Assembly (NCBI GenBank): GCA_002102555.1
Contig: MCFL01000014.1
Coordinates: 310,001-374,000 of the forward strand
Reading direction: 5' to 3'
Source: Catenaria anguillulae PL171
Lineage: Eukaryota > Blastocladiomycota > Blastocladiomycetes > Blastocladiales > Catenariaceae
DNA length: 64,000 nucleotides
Shown: one piece after another, positions 32,274-43,000 of the stretch
Layout: each line of letters starts with the position of its first letter
How positions within the stretch are numbered: position 1 is the stretch's first letter
Made by a program: the position numbers and the translations under genes
The notes under the pieces: model-generated
What the model saw: only the letters and a program-made list of their open reading frames with translations
The model's database searches: none
Told to the model about the DNA's origin: nothing

Positions 32274-33812
32274 ATGGCTGCAAGCGACAACGGCATCACG
32301 CGCCTGGCCACCCACGCTGGGTCCTGGTACCTCGACGACGCCGCCGAGCTCGACAAGCAGCTCTCCGACTTTCTGGCCGCCGCAAAGGTCGCCAAGCCCA
32401 CCAAGAATGCCCGCATCCTCATTGCCCCGCATGCCGGGTACTCGTACTCTGGCGCAACCGCGGCGCACGCCTACGCCCACTGGGACATTTCGAGCCTCGA
32501 CCGCGTCATTGTGCTCGGCCCGTCGCACCACGTCCCTCTCTCGGGCTGTGCCCTGTCACGGTGTACACAGATTGCCACCCCGCTCGGCAACCTGCCCGGC
32601 GACATGGACACGACCCATCGCCTCGCCACGTCGTACGGTGGCCACTTCACCTGGATGTCGAAATCCGTCGACGAGGCCGAACATTCGCTTGAAATGCACT
32701 TTCCTTACATTGCCAAGGTCTTCAAGGACGCCAGCCGCCCACTTCCGCTCGTTACTCAAATTCTCGTCGGCGACCTGACGCCCGAACTTGATCGCGTTTA
32801 CGGCGACCTGATTGCGCGCGAACTGGCTGATCCGGCCGTTGGACTGGTCGTCTCGTCCGATTTCTGCCACTGGGGCCAGCGCTTCCGCTTCACGCACTAC
32901 ACGCCGACGCCCACGGCCTTGTGCGACTGCTCGCACCCGCGCGCGCACCATCACCATCATGACGCTGGTCACCATGCCAATGTGGCCCTGCCCTGGAATC
33001 CTTCAACGGGCCGTACCGGTGGTGCCTCGGCGCACGCACGCGCAGCAAGTGACATTGAGCTCGAAGAAGCCGGGTGGTCCGAGCGCGCCAACGTCCACTT
33101 GCCCGCGCCCAAATCCGCGCCCGTGCACTTGGCAAAGTGTGCCGATCCGGCATCGGTGCTTGCCGCACGCAACGCTGTACCCATTCACCAATCCATCGAG
33201 GCACTCGATCGTGCGGGCATGCACATCATTGAACGCCTCGACTTGCCTGCGTGGATCGCGTACCTCAACGAGTCCAAAAACACCGTGTGTGGCCGCAACC
33301 CGATTCGCTTGGCGCTCGTGGCTCTCAACGACTTGTACGAGGCCAGCTTGGAACTGGCCGCTGCTGTTGCGACTGCCGACTCAAAGGCGCCTGCACCCGC
33401 CGCAGGCTCGTTGGCGTTGCCGCAAAAGCCCAAACTCGACGCACAAGCCGCCATGGCCAAGGCCGCCCAGGTTCCCGTGCTCAAGTTTGTGAAATACGCC
33501 CAGTCGTCGCGTGTGGCGCAACTCAAGGATTCGAGCGTGTCATATGCGTCGGCGTATGCCACTGTGCCCGAAGGTGTTGAGCGCATTCTGGCCGCGGATG
33601 CCGATGCCAATGACATGGACGAGGACGAGGAGCGAGAGGTGCTCAGGGGTGATGAGTCGACCCACTTGGGCGACGACGACGACGATATGGATGAGGAGGA
33701 TGCAAGTCAGGCAACGAGCTCGGCGGGCGACAATGCCAATGATGTGGATGCAGAGGGGGATTCGCGGATGGGCGAGGTCGAGGAGGAAGACGAACGCGAT
33801 GAGGAAAAGTAA
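32274..33812 (+). CDS. MEMO family protein with His-rich insert and acidic tail
   Basis: MEMO proteins (human MEMO1, yeast YJR008W/Mho1) are non-haem-dioxygenase-like folds that bind copper or iron and act in redox and cytoskeletal signalling. The intronless frame from ATG 32274 gives 512 residues, against about 300 in the family. Conserved blocks: ARILIAPHAGYSYSG, VLGPSHHVPLSGCALS, EHSLEMHFPYIAK, VVSSDFCHWGQRF (metal/active-site His and Cys), then NTVCGRNPI and KYAQSSRV..DSSVSYAS. Two insertions interrupt the core: ~210-302, with HHHHH and further His, and a shorter Ala-rich one near ~365-400. The last ~75 residues are very acidic (Asp/Glu runs). The earlier frame start at 32226 is not ATG. 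Confidence 0.93.
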   Translation: MAASDNGITRLATHAGSWYLDDAAELDKQLSDFLAAAKVAKPTKNARILIAPHAGYSYSGATAAHAYAHWDISSLDRVIVLGPSHHVPLSGCALSRCTQIATPLGNLPGDMDTTHRLATSYGGHFTWMSKSVDEAEHSLEMHFPYIAKVFKDASRPLPLVTQILVGDLTPELDRVYGDLIARELADPAVGLVVSSDFCHWGQRFRFTHYTPTPTALCDCSHPRAHHHHHDAGHHANVALPWNPSTGRTGGASAHARAASDIELEEAGWSERANVHLPAPKSAPVHLAKCADPASVLAARNAVPIHQSIEALDRAGMHIIERLDLPAWIAYLNESKNTVCGRNPIRLALVALNDLYEASLELAAAVATADSKAPAPAAGSLALPQKPKLDAQAAMAKAAQVPVLKFVKYAQSSRVAQLKDSSVSYASAYATVPEGVERILAADADANDMDEDEEREVLRGDESTHLGDDDDDMDEEDASQATSSAGDNANDVDAEGDSRMGEVEEEDERDEEK

Positions 33813-34049
33813 ATATGTGGGTGGTCAACGTGAATCACAGCCGGCGGCGAGAGAATCTGCAAGTGTGCTCAGATTTGTATGGTCTGAGTCTGGTTTCTCG
33901 AGTACATTGTATTTATCTCGGGTCCCAATTCATGTGCTCATCGAGACCACAAGAGCTTTACCCTGCACGACCCAATCAACCATGATACCGAATCGAGCGT
34001 GCGGAAACAATGACAAAGGCACCTCCGCTCGCGAGTGATGCTCAAGCAC

Positions 34050-34330
34050 CGCACCCGCCGCGCATTTGACGCTCGCGATCCGGTCGGAGATGGCCGCTTT
34101 TCAAGCGCGCATGGAGTTGGAATTGTCGAGAGCAAGGCCGCTTCTCCAAGACGCGGCGACGGCTCATCGCAGCGGATGAGCGTCGCGTACCTTGAGGAGC
34201 ACCGCCTGTGGAAGAAGATGAGCGATTTGGAGCAGGAGGTAGGTGAGCTGCGCGACGGGTCAGTCGCCTGGACAATGAGGTTGCTGGAACGTGTGATGAC
34301 GACGATAAGGAGGAAGGAGAGGAAAAGGAG
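34050..34330 (+). pseudogene. Broken inverted copy of the coiled-coil gene at 34.5-35.1 kb
   Basis: Two + strand frames together resemble the - strand coiled-coil protein next door. One reads SEMAAFQARMELEL (from about 34084), then meets a stop near 34176. A second frame continues with YLEEHRLWKKMSDLEQEVGELR (from about 34188). The neighbour has AEMARFREHMDRQL and LLDEHQIWAKQFELEQELSELR in the same order. An acidic stretch follows in a third frame before a stop. The copy is therefore diverged and frameshifted, and faces its partner tail to tail. Confidence 0.5.
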
Positions 34331-34498
34331 TAGCCCAAGAATGATGATGTGGATAAGTCGGTCACTGTCATTCAACGTTTGTTTGCTTTTGTCACATTCG
34401 CTTGACCGTTCATGACATATGAATCCTCAATCAACATTTACATGCAACAATATGGATACTTCCAAGCTATAGTAACATGCTATGTACATAGCCCAACT

Positions 34499-35105
34499 TC
34501 ATTCCGATTCCACATCGTCACTGTCACTGCCGCTCTCTCCCGAACCCTCGCGAAGACCCGAGGTCCCCTTGGCGTAGTCTGCGTCCACATACGCTTCCAT
34601 CGCCTGACCCTGTTCCTCAATGTCCTCCCCTTCCCACTCCTCTTCGCACTCACTACCGCTGCTGCTCCACTCGGCCAAACGATCCACCTCTACCCGCAAT
34701 TCCGATAGCTCTTGCTCCAACTCGAATTGCTTTGCCCAGATCTGATGCTCGTCAAGCAATGCGGGGCCCAAGGACTGGGAGTACGTGGCGGCCGCAGCCT
34801 CGAAATTCTCCTGCATGTTGGCAAGCTGGCGATCCATATGCTCCCGGAACCGTGCCATCTCAGCGCGGAGGGCGGCCACATCACATGCGCGATCAAGGGC
34901 GGCGGCCGAATGAGCTTGGGTCAATGCATCGACCCTGCTTGCCAATGGGAATGAAGCCGACGTGTTTGAAATGGAAGCTGGCGAGATTTGGCCGACAGAG
35001 GACTGGAATGCGGCGGGAAGACCGGCGGCGTGCAAGGAAGACGGATGCGAGGATGCTGGCGTGGGCGCCTGGAAGGCCGCTCGGTCGGTGAATGTGCATC
35101 AGTTG
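34499..35105 (-). CDS. Hypothetical coiled-coil protein with acidic tail
   Basis: The frame is open from just after a TGA at about 35106 to the stop at 34499, but it has no upstream ATG in frame. The longest form begins at a non-ATG codon, so either an upstream exon exists (a CTACCCAG acceptor lies nearby) or translation starts internally. The protein has a Ser/Ala/Pro-rich start, a helical coiled-coil core (ALRAEMARFREHMDRQL; LEQELSELRVEVDRL) and a highly acidic Glu/Asp/Ser C-terminus. I recognise no family. A degraded paralogue lies in inverted orientation at 34050-34330, which supports this frame being a real protein or once real. Confidence 0.5.
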
Positions 35106-35403
35106 TCTGGGTAGATGGGCATCCGCGTTTGCGAGGGATTGCAGCGGCATTGGATGTGGCCCGCTCAACAAGCAGGGATCCTGGAGCGGGAATGGCGGGT
35201 GACTGGGCGATGGGAAGTCGAGCAAGCCTTGGCCTTGGATTTGACGACAGAGGTTTTTGCCGAATAGACTTGTGCATCATGAAGAAAAAATGCGCTGAGG
35301 ATATGTGGTAACGATGATGGGTTTGTTGTTGCTAGAGCGAGGTTGTGCCCAGAAGGTTTGGATCCTTTGGATGAAAACGTAGGGCATGTACTTTGACTGC
35401 TTG

Positions 35404-35456
35404 CGAGGCCGAACTCGAACGATTGCATGAAGCATCTACTGCGCTAACTAACCTCG
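35404..35456 (-). other. tRNA-like fragment (A-box and B-box remnants)
   Basis: The - strand has TTAGCGCAGTAGATGC, resembling a tRNA D-arm/A-box, and CGTTCGAGTTCGG, resembling a T-arm/B-box, flanked by a possible CGAGG/CCTCG pairing. Total length is only about 53 bases, too short for a full tRNA and with no proper anticodon stem. It could be a truncated tRNA or the head of a SINE. Weak call. Confidence 0.28.
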
Positions 35457-35699
35457 AGTTCGTGCACAAAGTGAGCTAGGATGGTAAAACAGGTTGGCAA
35501 GGAGGCAATGTACCAGCAGCGAGCAAGTTGAGAAGAGATGTGACAAGTTCATTCTTGACAGCTGGGTATGAAGCCAGGATGTGTTTCCGACCAACCTTGG
35601 CTGATGCAAGGTAGGTCTGACTACGTGTGGAACAGGGCTGGGTAGGTCCGCTTGAGCGCATTAACCATGCGATCGAGGGATGACTACTTGTCGAGCTCG

Positions 35700-37242
35700 C
35701 GGTCAATAAGGCAGATAAGATGGGGCGCAAACCAGTTGGTCCGTATGTTTTTGAACGCCTTCGCCTCGACAATCTAGCCAACAGGCAACAGCAGAGTCAG
35801 AATGATCTTGGAGCACGTTATCCAGCGGGGCACGATTCAAGGTTGGTACATGTTTGCAGAAAGCCTCGGCCTCGTCCTTGAGGCCCGATGTCTTGCTAGG
35901 CGTTTCTATGACCCGGGTGAGCCACTTGCGGCCATGCTGGCCACGCTTTGGGTAGTAGTACGAGAGCGCGGCGCATACTTGCTGATACTTTTTCGTGATG
36001 CTGGACACAATCATGGCAGTGTCCAGGAGACTGGCAAGTTCCCGATCTAACGCTCTGCCCGCCAACAGCAAACCAGTCGCCTCCTGGGTAATGTTGCGCA
36101 CCATAGACCGAGGAACCGCAACGATATGTCGCCTCGCTTGATCTCGAAGCCCAGGAACTCGATTACCTGCGGCTGCAGGGCAGGGCGGATGGTGATTGTC
36201 GACGAGCTGGGGCCAATTGAATCTTGTTGCGGGCGGCTGCCTCGGACAGGTTGGCCATGCTTGGCAGGCGCCAATGTGAAAACAACCCACAACGAAAGCG
36301 AAACCAAGAGCGTGCGAGCGTAGGGTGTACAATGAAGCTATGAGTCCTTGGGCCGGCCATAGAACCAGCTCGCTGTGTCAATTGTCGGCCAAGGGCCGCC
36401 AACTGCACTTTGGCCAACTCCCGCACTTTGGCCAACTCCCGCACTTTTTCTTTGGAGCATCCCACCACCAAACAGTCGTCCGAGTACAACACAATCTGGT
36501 ATCCCGCTGAGACAAGACCGCCCAACGCCAAATCCATGCCCTTGCTCAGGATGAATGCCACCGACTTGAGCCCGAATACCAGTGTTTGCCACCGATCCAC
36601 TTGGCCGGTCCTCGTGAACGCGAAATACTCGCGGAACGTCGGGCTCGTGCACATGGTGTGGTACGCATCCTTGGCGTCAAATTTGCCGGCCCAGTCCAGC
36701 ACGTGGGCTGGGTCGCGCGCGGCGTGAATCCCTTGTATCATGTACTTGCTCGACTTGATCAACCTGTTGAGTTGGCACCCGTTGTCGAAATAAACATGTT
36801 GATCGCCCGATGGTTGCACGACGGCAAAGGGGCTCAAGACCGACCTGGGACATTCGCCAATGCTGCCCTTGTCCACCCACCCCGCCACGGTCTCGTCGAG
36901 CCATGTCACGTCCTCGTGCGCCAAGTTGAACGACGCCGGTGGGCAGTGCTCGAATGGAGACACTTTGGCCAACGCACACCCGTCCATCATATGAGCCGCC
37001 GCGGGCCCGCGCCTCTTTTGCAACTTGCACGCACGAGCGGCCAACGTGCTGCCCGGCATCCCTGGCGGTAACCAATGTGTGAGACCTGATTCAGTCGCGG
37101 TTGCTCCCACGGGTCCGGCTGCGGCACTGGCGTCGACCGTTGCCTGCGCTGGCATGGTTGACGTTGCGGGTGATGGTACCGGGGAGCTTGAGTGAAAAAA
37201 AGCGCGTTCCGTGTGCCGAGCAAGCGCGACGGCGTGAGACAT
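35700..37242 (-). pseudogene. DIRS/Ngaro-like retrotransposon reverse transcriptase, frameshifted relic
   Basis: ATG at 37242 opens 359 codons containing reverse-transcriptase blocks in order: VLSPFAVVQPSGDQHVYFDN, then KFDAKDAYHTMCTSPTFREYFAF, then WQTLVFGLKSVAFILSKGMDL, then the catalytic box YSDDCLVVG. After this box the frame breaks: the expected next block EFLGFEIKRGD is in a second frame (around 36150-36180), and later sequence continues in a third frame (35703-36100). A perfect tandem duplication (KVRELA twice, about 36410-36445) lies after the catalytic box. FGL-SVA-F with Y-x-DD fits DIRS-type elements best, but no tyrosine recombinase was found. Assignment to DIRS is therefore tentative; RT identity is firm. 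Confidence 0.72.
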
Positions 37243-38106
37243 TCGTGAAGGCGAAGGGGACAGGCGTCCTGCCAGCTTGGAGAAGCGGGAGCCGTCGAGG
37301 CCGGCGGTTTGGACTTGAGCGTTGGAAAGAGGGAAGTGGGCGATCTTGGCGAATTGGCTCGAGTCGGAGCGAATGCCCGCTAGCGCCGTCTTTGTCGTGG
37401 GCAGACTTGATCACTTGTAAGAGGTGACAGAGTGGCAGGAAAGACGGGATCAGGGCTGGATCAGGGTCGAGCAGTCAAGCCGGTGGACGAGTTAAACCGA
37501 TGAATTGCGAATGGTGGCGGCTACTCTTGATGTGACGTGAGCTCACGGTCCAACCTCGGTGTCGAAATGTACAGACGTGTATCAGGACCTGGCCACACGT
37601 GCTTTTCTTTATCGTTGTGATAGGCCCGGTGTGTGCGTTCTCCCAGAGATTAATTATATGCAATCGAAATCATGCGGCGGCAGCAGACTTGCATTGATTT
37701 CTGGGACAGATGGACCAACGGTCAAGAATGAAATGTCAAAACAAAAATAAAATAAACGAAGGACAGAGGAAGGTTAGAATATGCGCCACGACATGCTTGC
37801 ACGAGACCGCAGCCGTAAAGATGAAGGGACGTACTTGTCGATTGCACCAGATAGAGGGAAGATGAAGAGCGGAAAGCAAAATAGGATAGAAATGACAAAA
37901 AGCAAACAACAACAGAAAGGAAAAACAAAGAGTCGGGAAACCAACGAGCCAATCATCTTGACCAAACTTGTCGGACAAGGCGCCGAGCGCAACTGCATGG
38001 AGGTGTCAACACATCATGCCGTCCGAAAAAGACAATGGCATGGAATGGAAACGGGGTGCATCAAACAAACGCACAGTGGTCGCGCCCAAAAGACAGGAAA
38101 CCATGT
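37243..38106. other. Intergenic region right of the RT relic
   Basis: About 860 bases with no credible gene on either strand. It may contain the decayed 5' part of the retroelement. A-rich tracts near 37740-37930 lie downstream of the BuGZ stop. Confidence 0.4.
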
Positions 38107-39590
38107 TCAGCCCTTGGTCGTGAGGTAGTGCATGGCACGGCGCTCTTCCTACGGGTGGTGCAAGCATGCGAGCAGGAGGTAAGTCTCAATGTTTAAACGT
38201 ACTCATGAACCCTACAAAGGAGGAGAACAGTCGTGGAAATAGGTATGCAGACTGAGATAATGTACCATTGAGTACTGATCATCGGAATACACCACCACCA
38301 CTTGCTTGTCGCCCACAGTCGTCACAACAGCTGCCGGCGCACCCACAATCGCCGCAGGAACGGCAGGAACTGCACTCACTTCTTGCGCACGAGCGGGCAA
38401 AGACGACGTACCCGTTGCGGGAGCTGCGACGGCAGGAGCGGACACGCGTGCATCCGGGGATGTTGTGGCCGTTGATGCAGTGGAAGCGTTCATGTCGTCA
38501 AAAGTGCGCTTCTTTGGACTGGGCGGCATCGAGTTGGGCGGCGTCGAGCGCGGTTGAGCGTTGGGACCAACGAGCGGTTTCGGCGGGAGACCAGGAAGCG
38601 CCTTGGGCGAGGGAGCCGCGGGACCTTGCTGCGATGCTTGTGATGGTGTGGGCGGGCGAGGAGGAGGAGGAGGGAGAGCCGTTGGCGGCGGAGGCGGAGG
38701 GAATGCAGTTGGACCGCTGGTTGGCGGGCTGTTTGCATTTGAATATGAGCAGGTCGAGTGAGCTGTTGCTCAGATACTCTGGCATGCATCAATGAAAAGT
38801 GAACACGTACAATGGAGGCGCAACAAATCCAGGCGGCGGTGGCATTGGAGGCATTCCGGGTGGCAACGGAGGCATGCCCGGGGCGGACGCATTGGAGGCA
38901 TACCTGGGCGCGGTGGCGGGATTGGAGGCATCCCAGCAGCCATTGGCGGTGGCGGGACCGGCGGCATCCCAGGCATTGGCGGCATTCCGGGCATGGGTGG
39001 CATCGGCGGCATGCCTGGGGGCCGCGGAAAGCCCATCATTCCAGGTGGAGGTGGCATTGGCGGACGGGCGCCCGGGGGCATTGGGAATGTTGGAAAGCCC
39101 GGAAACATGCCAGGCGGCGGGGGCGGGGCGGTCCGCCAGGGAAGGCGGGCGGGGGCGGGGGCGGTCCGCCAGGGAAGGCGGGCATGCCCGGAGGAGGAAT
39201 GGGGGGCGGTGCGGGCAGCGCAGCAGCACCGGGCAGGCTCAATGCATCGGATGAATCGTGGTCCGTCTTTTGCTTCTTGTTGGCGGATGCGGACGATTCG
39301 TATTTGGCCATGTAGGCCGCAAGATCGGCCTCGGGGATGCCGACCATGCCCTGGATGTCGATGTCGAGCGAGTCGCGGCCCGGGATGGCGTTGGGGACGC
39401 GCTTGATGGTTTCCTTGTGGACCTGGGCAACGTGGATGGCCATGCCGCCGGCCGTGTTGAGGCGCTTGCCGCAGTGGTCGCACTTGAAGTGCTTTTGCTT
39501 CTGGTGCTGGATCAGGACGCCCTCGTCCTCAAAGTCGCGGTCGCAGTACCAGCAGAAGGGACGGAACACCTTCTTCTTCTTCTTGGCCAT
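38107..39590 (-). CDS. ZNF207/BuGZ-type zinc-finger, Pro/Gly-rich protein
   Basis: BuGZ binds microtubules and the checkpoint protein Bub3 and stabilises it at kinetochores; plant relatives act in transcription. The start [20 protein letters not shown], a C2H2 pair ([26 protein letters not shown]) and [11 protein letters not shown] are family hallmarks. Exons inferred: 39590-38811, 38728-38266, 38148-38107 (introns 82 and 117 nt). The final 13-codon exon makes YSMEERRAM, resembling the Bub3-binding GLEBS motif with its Glu-Glu pair. The Pro/Met/Gly-rich middle changes frame twice, near 39115-39132 and 38875-38888, each as if one base were missing in a CCGCCCC context. The protein-like sequence resumes each time, so assembly indels are likely. 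Confidence 0.85.
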
Positions 39591-40096
39591 GGCGATGCGT
39601 TGGTTTGTATTGTTTGGTTTTCAAGAGCGTTGCAGCGAGTTGACGAGTGTGGTCTGGACTCGGGCCATGAGCTGAGCCATATGCTTGCTTTTTGTATGTG
39701 TATTGACCGGAATTTATTTTGATGTTTGCCAATTACGAAGGCAAACCCAACACACTCGAGTCGGAGCTGGATCGGGAGCCCACCTCGCAGTCCAAGTCCT
39801 AACCTAACCCTAAACCCTAAACCTAAACGTGGGCTGTGGCGTTTCCGCTTTGCGCAAATTGCGCTCCAAAAATGGGAGAGTTTGGTGCAGTGCAGACATC
39901 GTTTCTACCGCAAAGTGACTCACTCGACCAGAGCACACCAGCTGCAGTCAGCCACACTCGACGATTTCGCGCCAACTCTGGCTCTGGCGGGGCACAAAAC
40001 GAGAGAACACCTCTGCCGACCTTCGTCCATTGGAAAAGCACACGCGCTCTCGGCAGCTGTCCATGATCACTCGCTCCACCAAAGACACAATCATCC
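39591..40096. promoter_or_regulatory. Divergent intergenic region, BuGZ (-) / SNF2-RING helicase (+)
   Basis: About 500 bases between divergent starts, including an interstitial telomere-like repeat at 39798-39828. Confidence 0.45.
39798..39828 (+). repeat. Interstitial telomere-like repeat (CCCTAAA/CCTAA)n
   Basis: A short degenerate array of CCTAA, CCCTAAA and CCTAAA units, the C-strand form of TTAGGG/TTTAGGG telomere repeats, lying inside a promoter region rather than at a chromosome end. Confidence 0.7.
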
Positions 40097-43000
40097 ATGC
40101 CCCCGAAACGCACCTTGACCCGCCGCGGCCCTGCTGCCTCGGCCGCCGCCGCCGCCGCCGCCGCCGCGACTGATCCGCCCACCGGCACCGACGACCCGGT
40201 GTTAACCAGTCCCGGCTCGTCTGCCCCGGCATCCCGCGACCCGTCGCCGCCGCCTGCTGCCGACACTGCGCCCCGCCGCTCGACACGCGCACGCACCACA
40301 ACCGCTACGGCGGCCGCCTCGTCTTCTTCCCGCAAACGCAACGCCCCCGAACCGTCGTCATCCGACTCGGACAACGACGCCGCTGCAAGCGATGCCCAAG
40401 ACAACGACGATGCCCAGGACGACGATGCGGAGTATGAAAAGAAGCCCCCGAAAACCAAACGCGCGCGGACGGCCGCCAAGCCGGCGGCAAAGGGCAAGGG
40501 CAAGGCCAAAGCTGGCACGGCCGCAGCCACGAAAGGTAAAGGTAAAGCCAAGGGCAAAAAGAAGGACGCGGATGACGACGACTTTGCCGCAGAAGACGAG
40601 CAAACCGGCGATGATTGGAGCGAGGGGGATGACGATGATGGCGAGGACGCTTCATTCACGCGCATGGCAATTGACGAGATGCCTACTGAGGACGCCAGGG
40701 ACGCCAGGGGGCAGCAGCAGAGCCCGCAAAACCAGCACCAAGCGGGATCTGGTGATGCAGCCAATGCCAGCGTGACCGATTTCAGGACGCGTATTGCCGC
40801 CATGGAAAAGACGGCCAGCGCGTGGTGGATCAAGTACCCAAACTATCCGAGGTTGCACTTGCCTGACCAAGATGGGCAGCAGGAGGCCGGCGATGACCAG
40901 ACTGAGGAGTCGTCGGGTTTGGGGATTGACAGCGATGACGATGAGGACGAGGAAGGTGGCGACAATCAGCCCGGTTCGTTGCGTTCATCCCGTCGTTCCC
41001 TTTTCTCATCTTTAGTCCTCACTGACAAAGCACACTTTTCGAACTGAAGATTTGTTTATTGGGGCATCCAAGTACCACCACTTGACCCGCTTCCCTGTCC
41101 CGGCTGATGGCCTCAACGACGAAGGCGTTTGGACCCGTGACGATCTGCCCATCCTGGCCGAAATGACGTGCCACTGGGAACCCGTGCTACTCGTGCATCG
41201 CCCCGTGCGTATCCGCGACGACCCGGAGCGCCCTGAATCGTACCGCACCGACTATGACCAGTATGAAGTCAAGGCCTTCCGCCTGCCCGAAGTCAAGCAG
41301 CACACCCCTTGGACCAAGCAACTCATGAACAAGCACGGGAAAAAGCCCGCGTTTTTAAACGCGGTCCGTGCCGACCCGTATTACACGGCCGACGAAATCG
41401 GGAGGCGGTGGTTCTTGAGCAGCTACCAGTCGGAAAAGTGCAACCTGTGGCGCGTCACCGACTCAACCCTCGCAGCGGCTCAGGAAATGGTCGCGGCGGA
41501 TCCCCAGTTTAACCCCGAGACTGACTCACTCGCCGACATTGTGACAATTCCCAGCGACGGGTCGCACGCCATCTCGTCCGAGCTTGACGAGCGCATGCTC
41601 CCGTACTTGCGGATCGTGCTTCGTCCCGTCAAGGGTGCAAAGTACACGGCATTCGAGGCTGCCCAGCCGACGACCGCCGCGGGCACAAACTTCAACTACA
41701 ACCGTGAAACTCGGTTCCGCCATTGGGAGTATCAATGGTGCGTCTATTTGCGGACGGCAAAGGCAAACGCGGACCTGAGGAAGCGGACGCCTGGTGTGAC
41801 GCAAACGATTCGTCGGATTCTCGACATGTTTCAGCCCGGATACGGCCCCATGTGGCAGCGGGTCATGAGTGTGGAGGCCGAGTTGAGAAAGCTGCGTCGG
41901 CATCAGGCCGAGGAAGGTGGAGCGGCGACCAACGGTAACGGGGACGACGGCGAGGAAGACGCCATGGACGTGGATGCGCCTGCCGCCGCTGGCAGTGCGT
42001 CGTCCGGTTCGGCACGCAATGGAGCAACCACGTCTGCGACCACGACCGACACGGAACCCGACGCAACGACAGCCGCGGGCGCACAAGACGAAGACGCCGC
42101 TGCATCCGCCTTTGATTTCGACCACATTGACGAGCTCAGGATCCCCGAAATTCACGAACAGCCTCTTGATCATGCGCTCCAAGAAACGCCGCGTGGCATG
42201 AAGGTGACCCTGCACGAGTACCAGCGCCGCATACTGACATGGCTCAAGTCGTACGAGTCGGATCGCGACGCCCAAATTGTGCCCATTCCCGACGGCGGCG
42301 ACGAGCTCCAATACATTCGCTTGGGCAAGCGTGGCATGCTGTACCGGCCGGCGCGTTGCGAAATGGCCGAGTCGCCCGATGCGTGGACGCGCGAACTGCC
42401 GCCGCTGCCGAGGATTGCGTGCCATGGTGCGATCGAGGCGTCCAAGGTCGGGTCGGGCAAGACCATCACGGCCCTTTCGCTGATTCAGGCTGCGCCCTTC
42501 CGGTCCGTCAACGAGCTACACGTGGATCCGATGGATGTCGGCAAGTTTTTGCCGTCGCGTGCAACGCTCATTGTGGTCCGCAGTGATTTGACTTCGCAGT
42601 GGATGGCCGAGGCGGCCAAGGCAATGCCGCCTGGGTTCAAGATCAAGCTTTTGACTACGATTCATGATTACCGCGACCTGTCCTGGAATGACGTGTTGAC
42701 GTCCGATGCGGTGTTGGTGTCGACGGCGTTCTTGCAGAATGCCAACTATCGCACACGGGTGGCCGAGTTGGTTGGCGAGGACAAATACTCGGCACAGGAT
42801 GTGCGTGGGGCCAGTACCGTGTCGAGCTTTTCACAGTCCATGGCAGAGCACGTGCAGGATTTGTTGCACATGGGACGTAAGAGGTTTGGGAAAAGGAAGG
42901 GTAGTGTGATTCTTGAGCGAGTGTACGGCATTCTCACTTGCCTTTTCTTTTCACTGGATTCGGAACTGACCATTGTTTCCCTTTCCTTATTATAGCTTCT

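Noticed and set aside
42440-42480. Frame of the SNF2 gene split into several independent genes
   Set aside because: The helicase motifs, RING and phase-consistent introns run continuously from 40097 to 44823, so one gene is the simpler reading.
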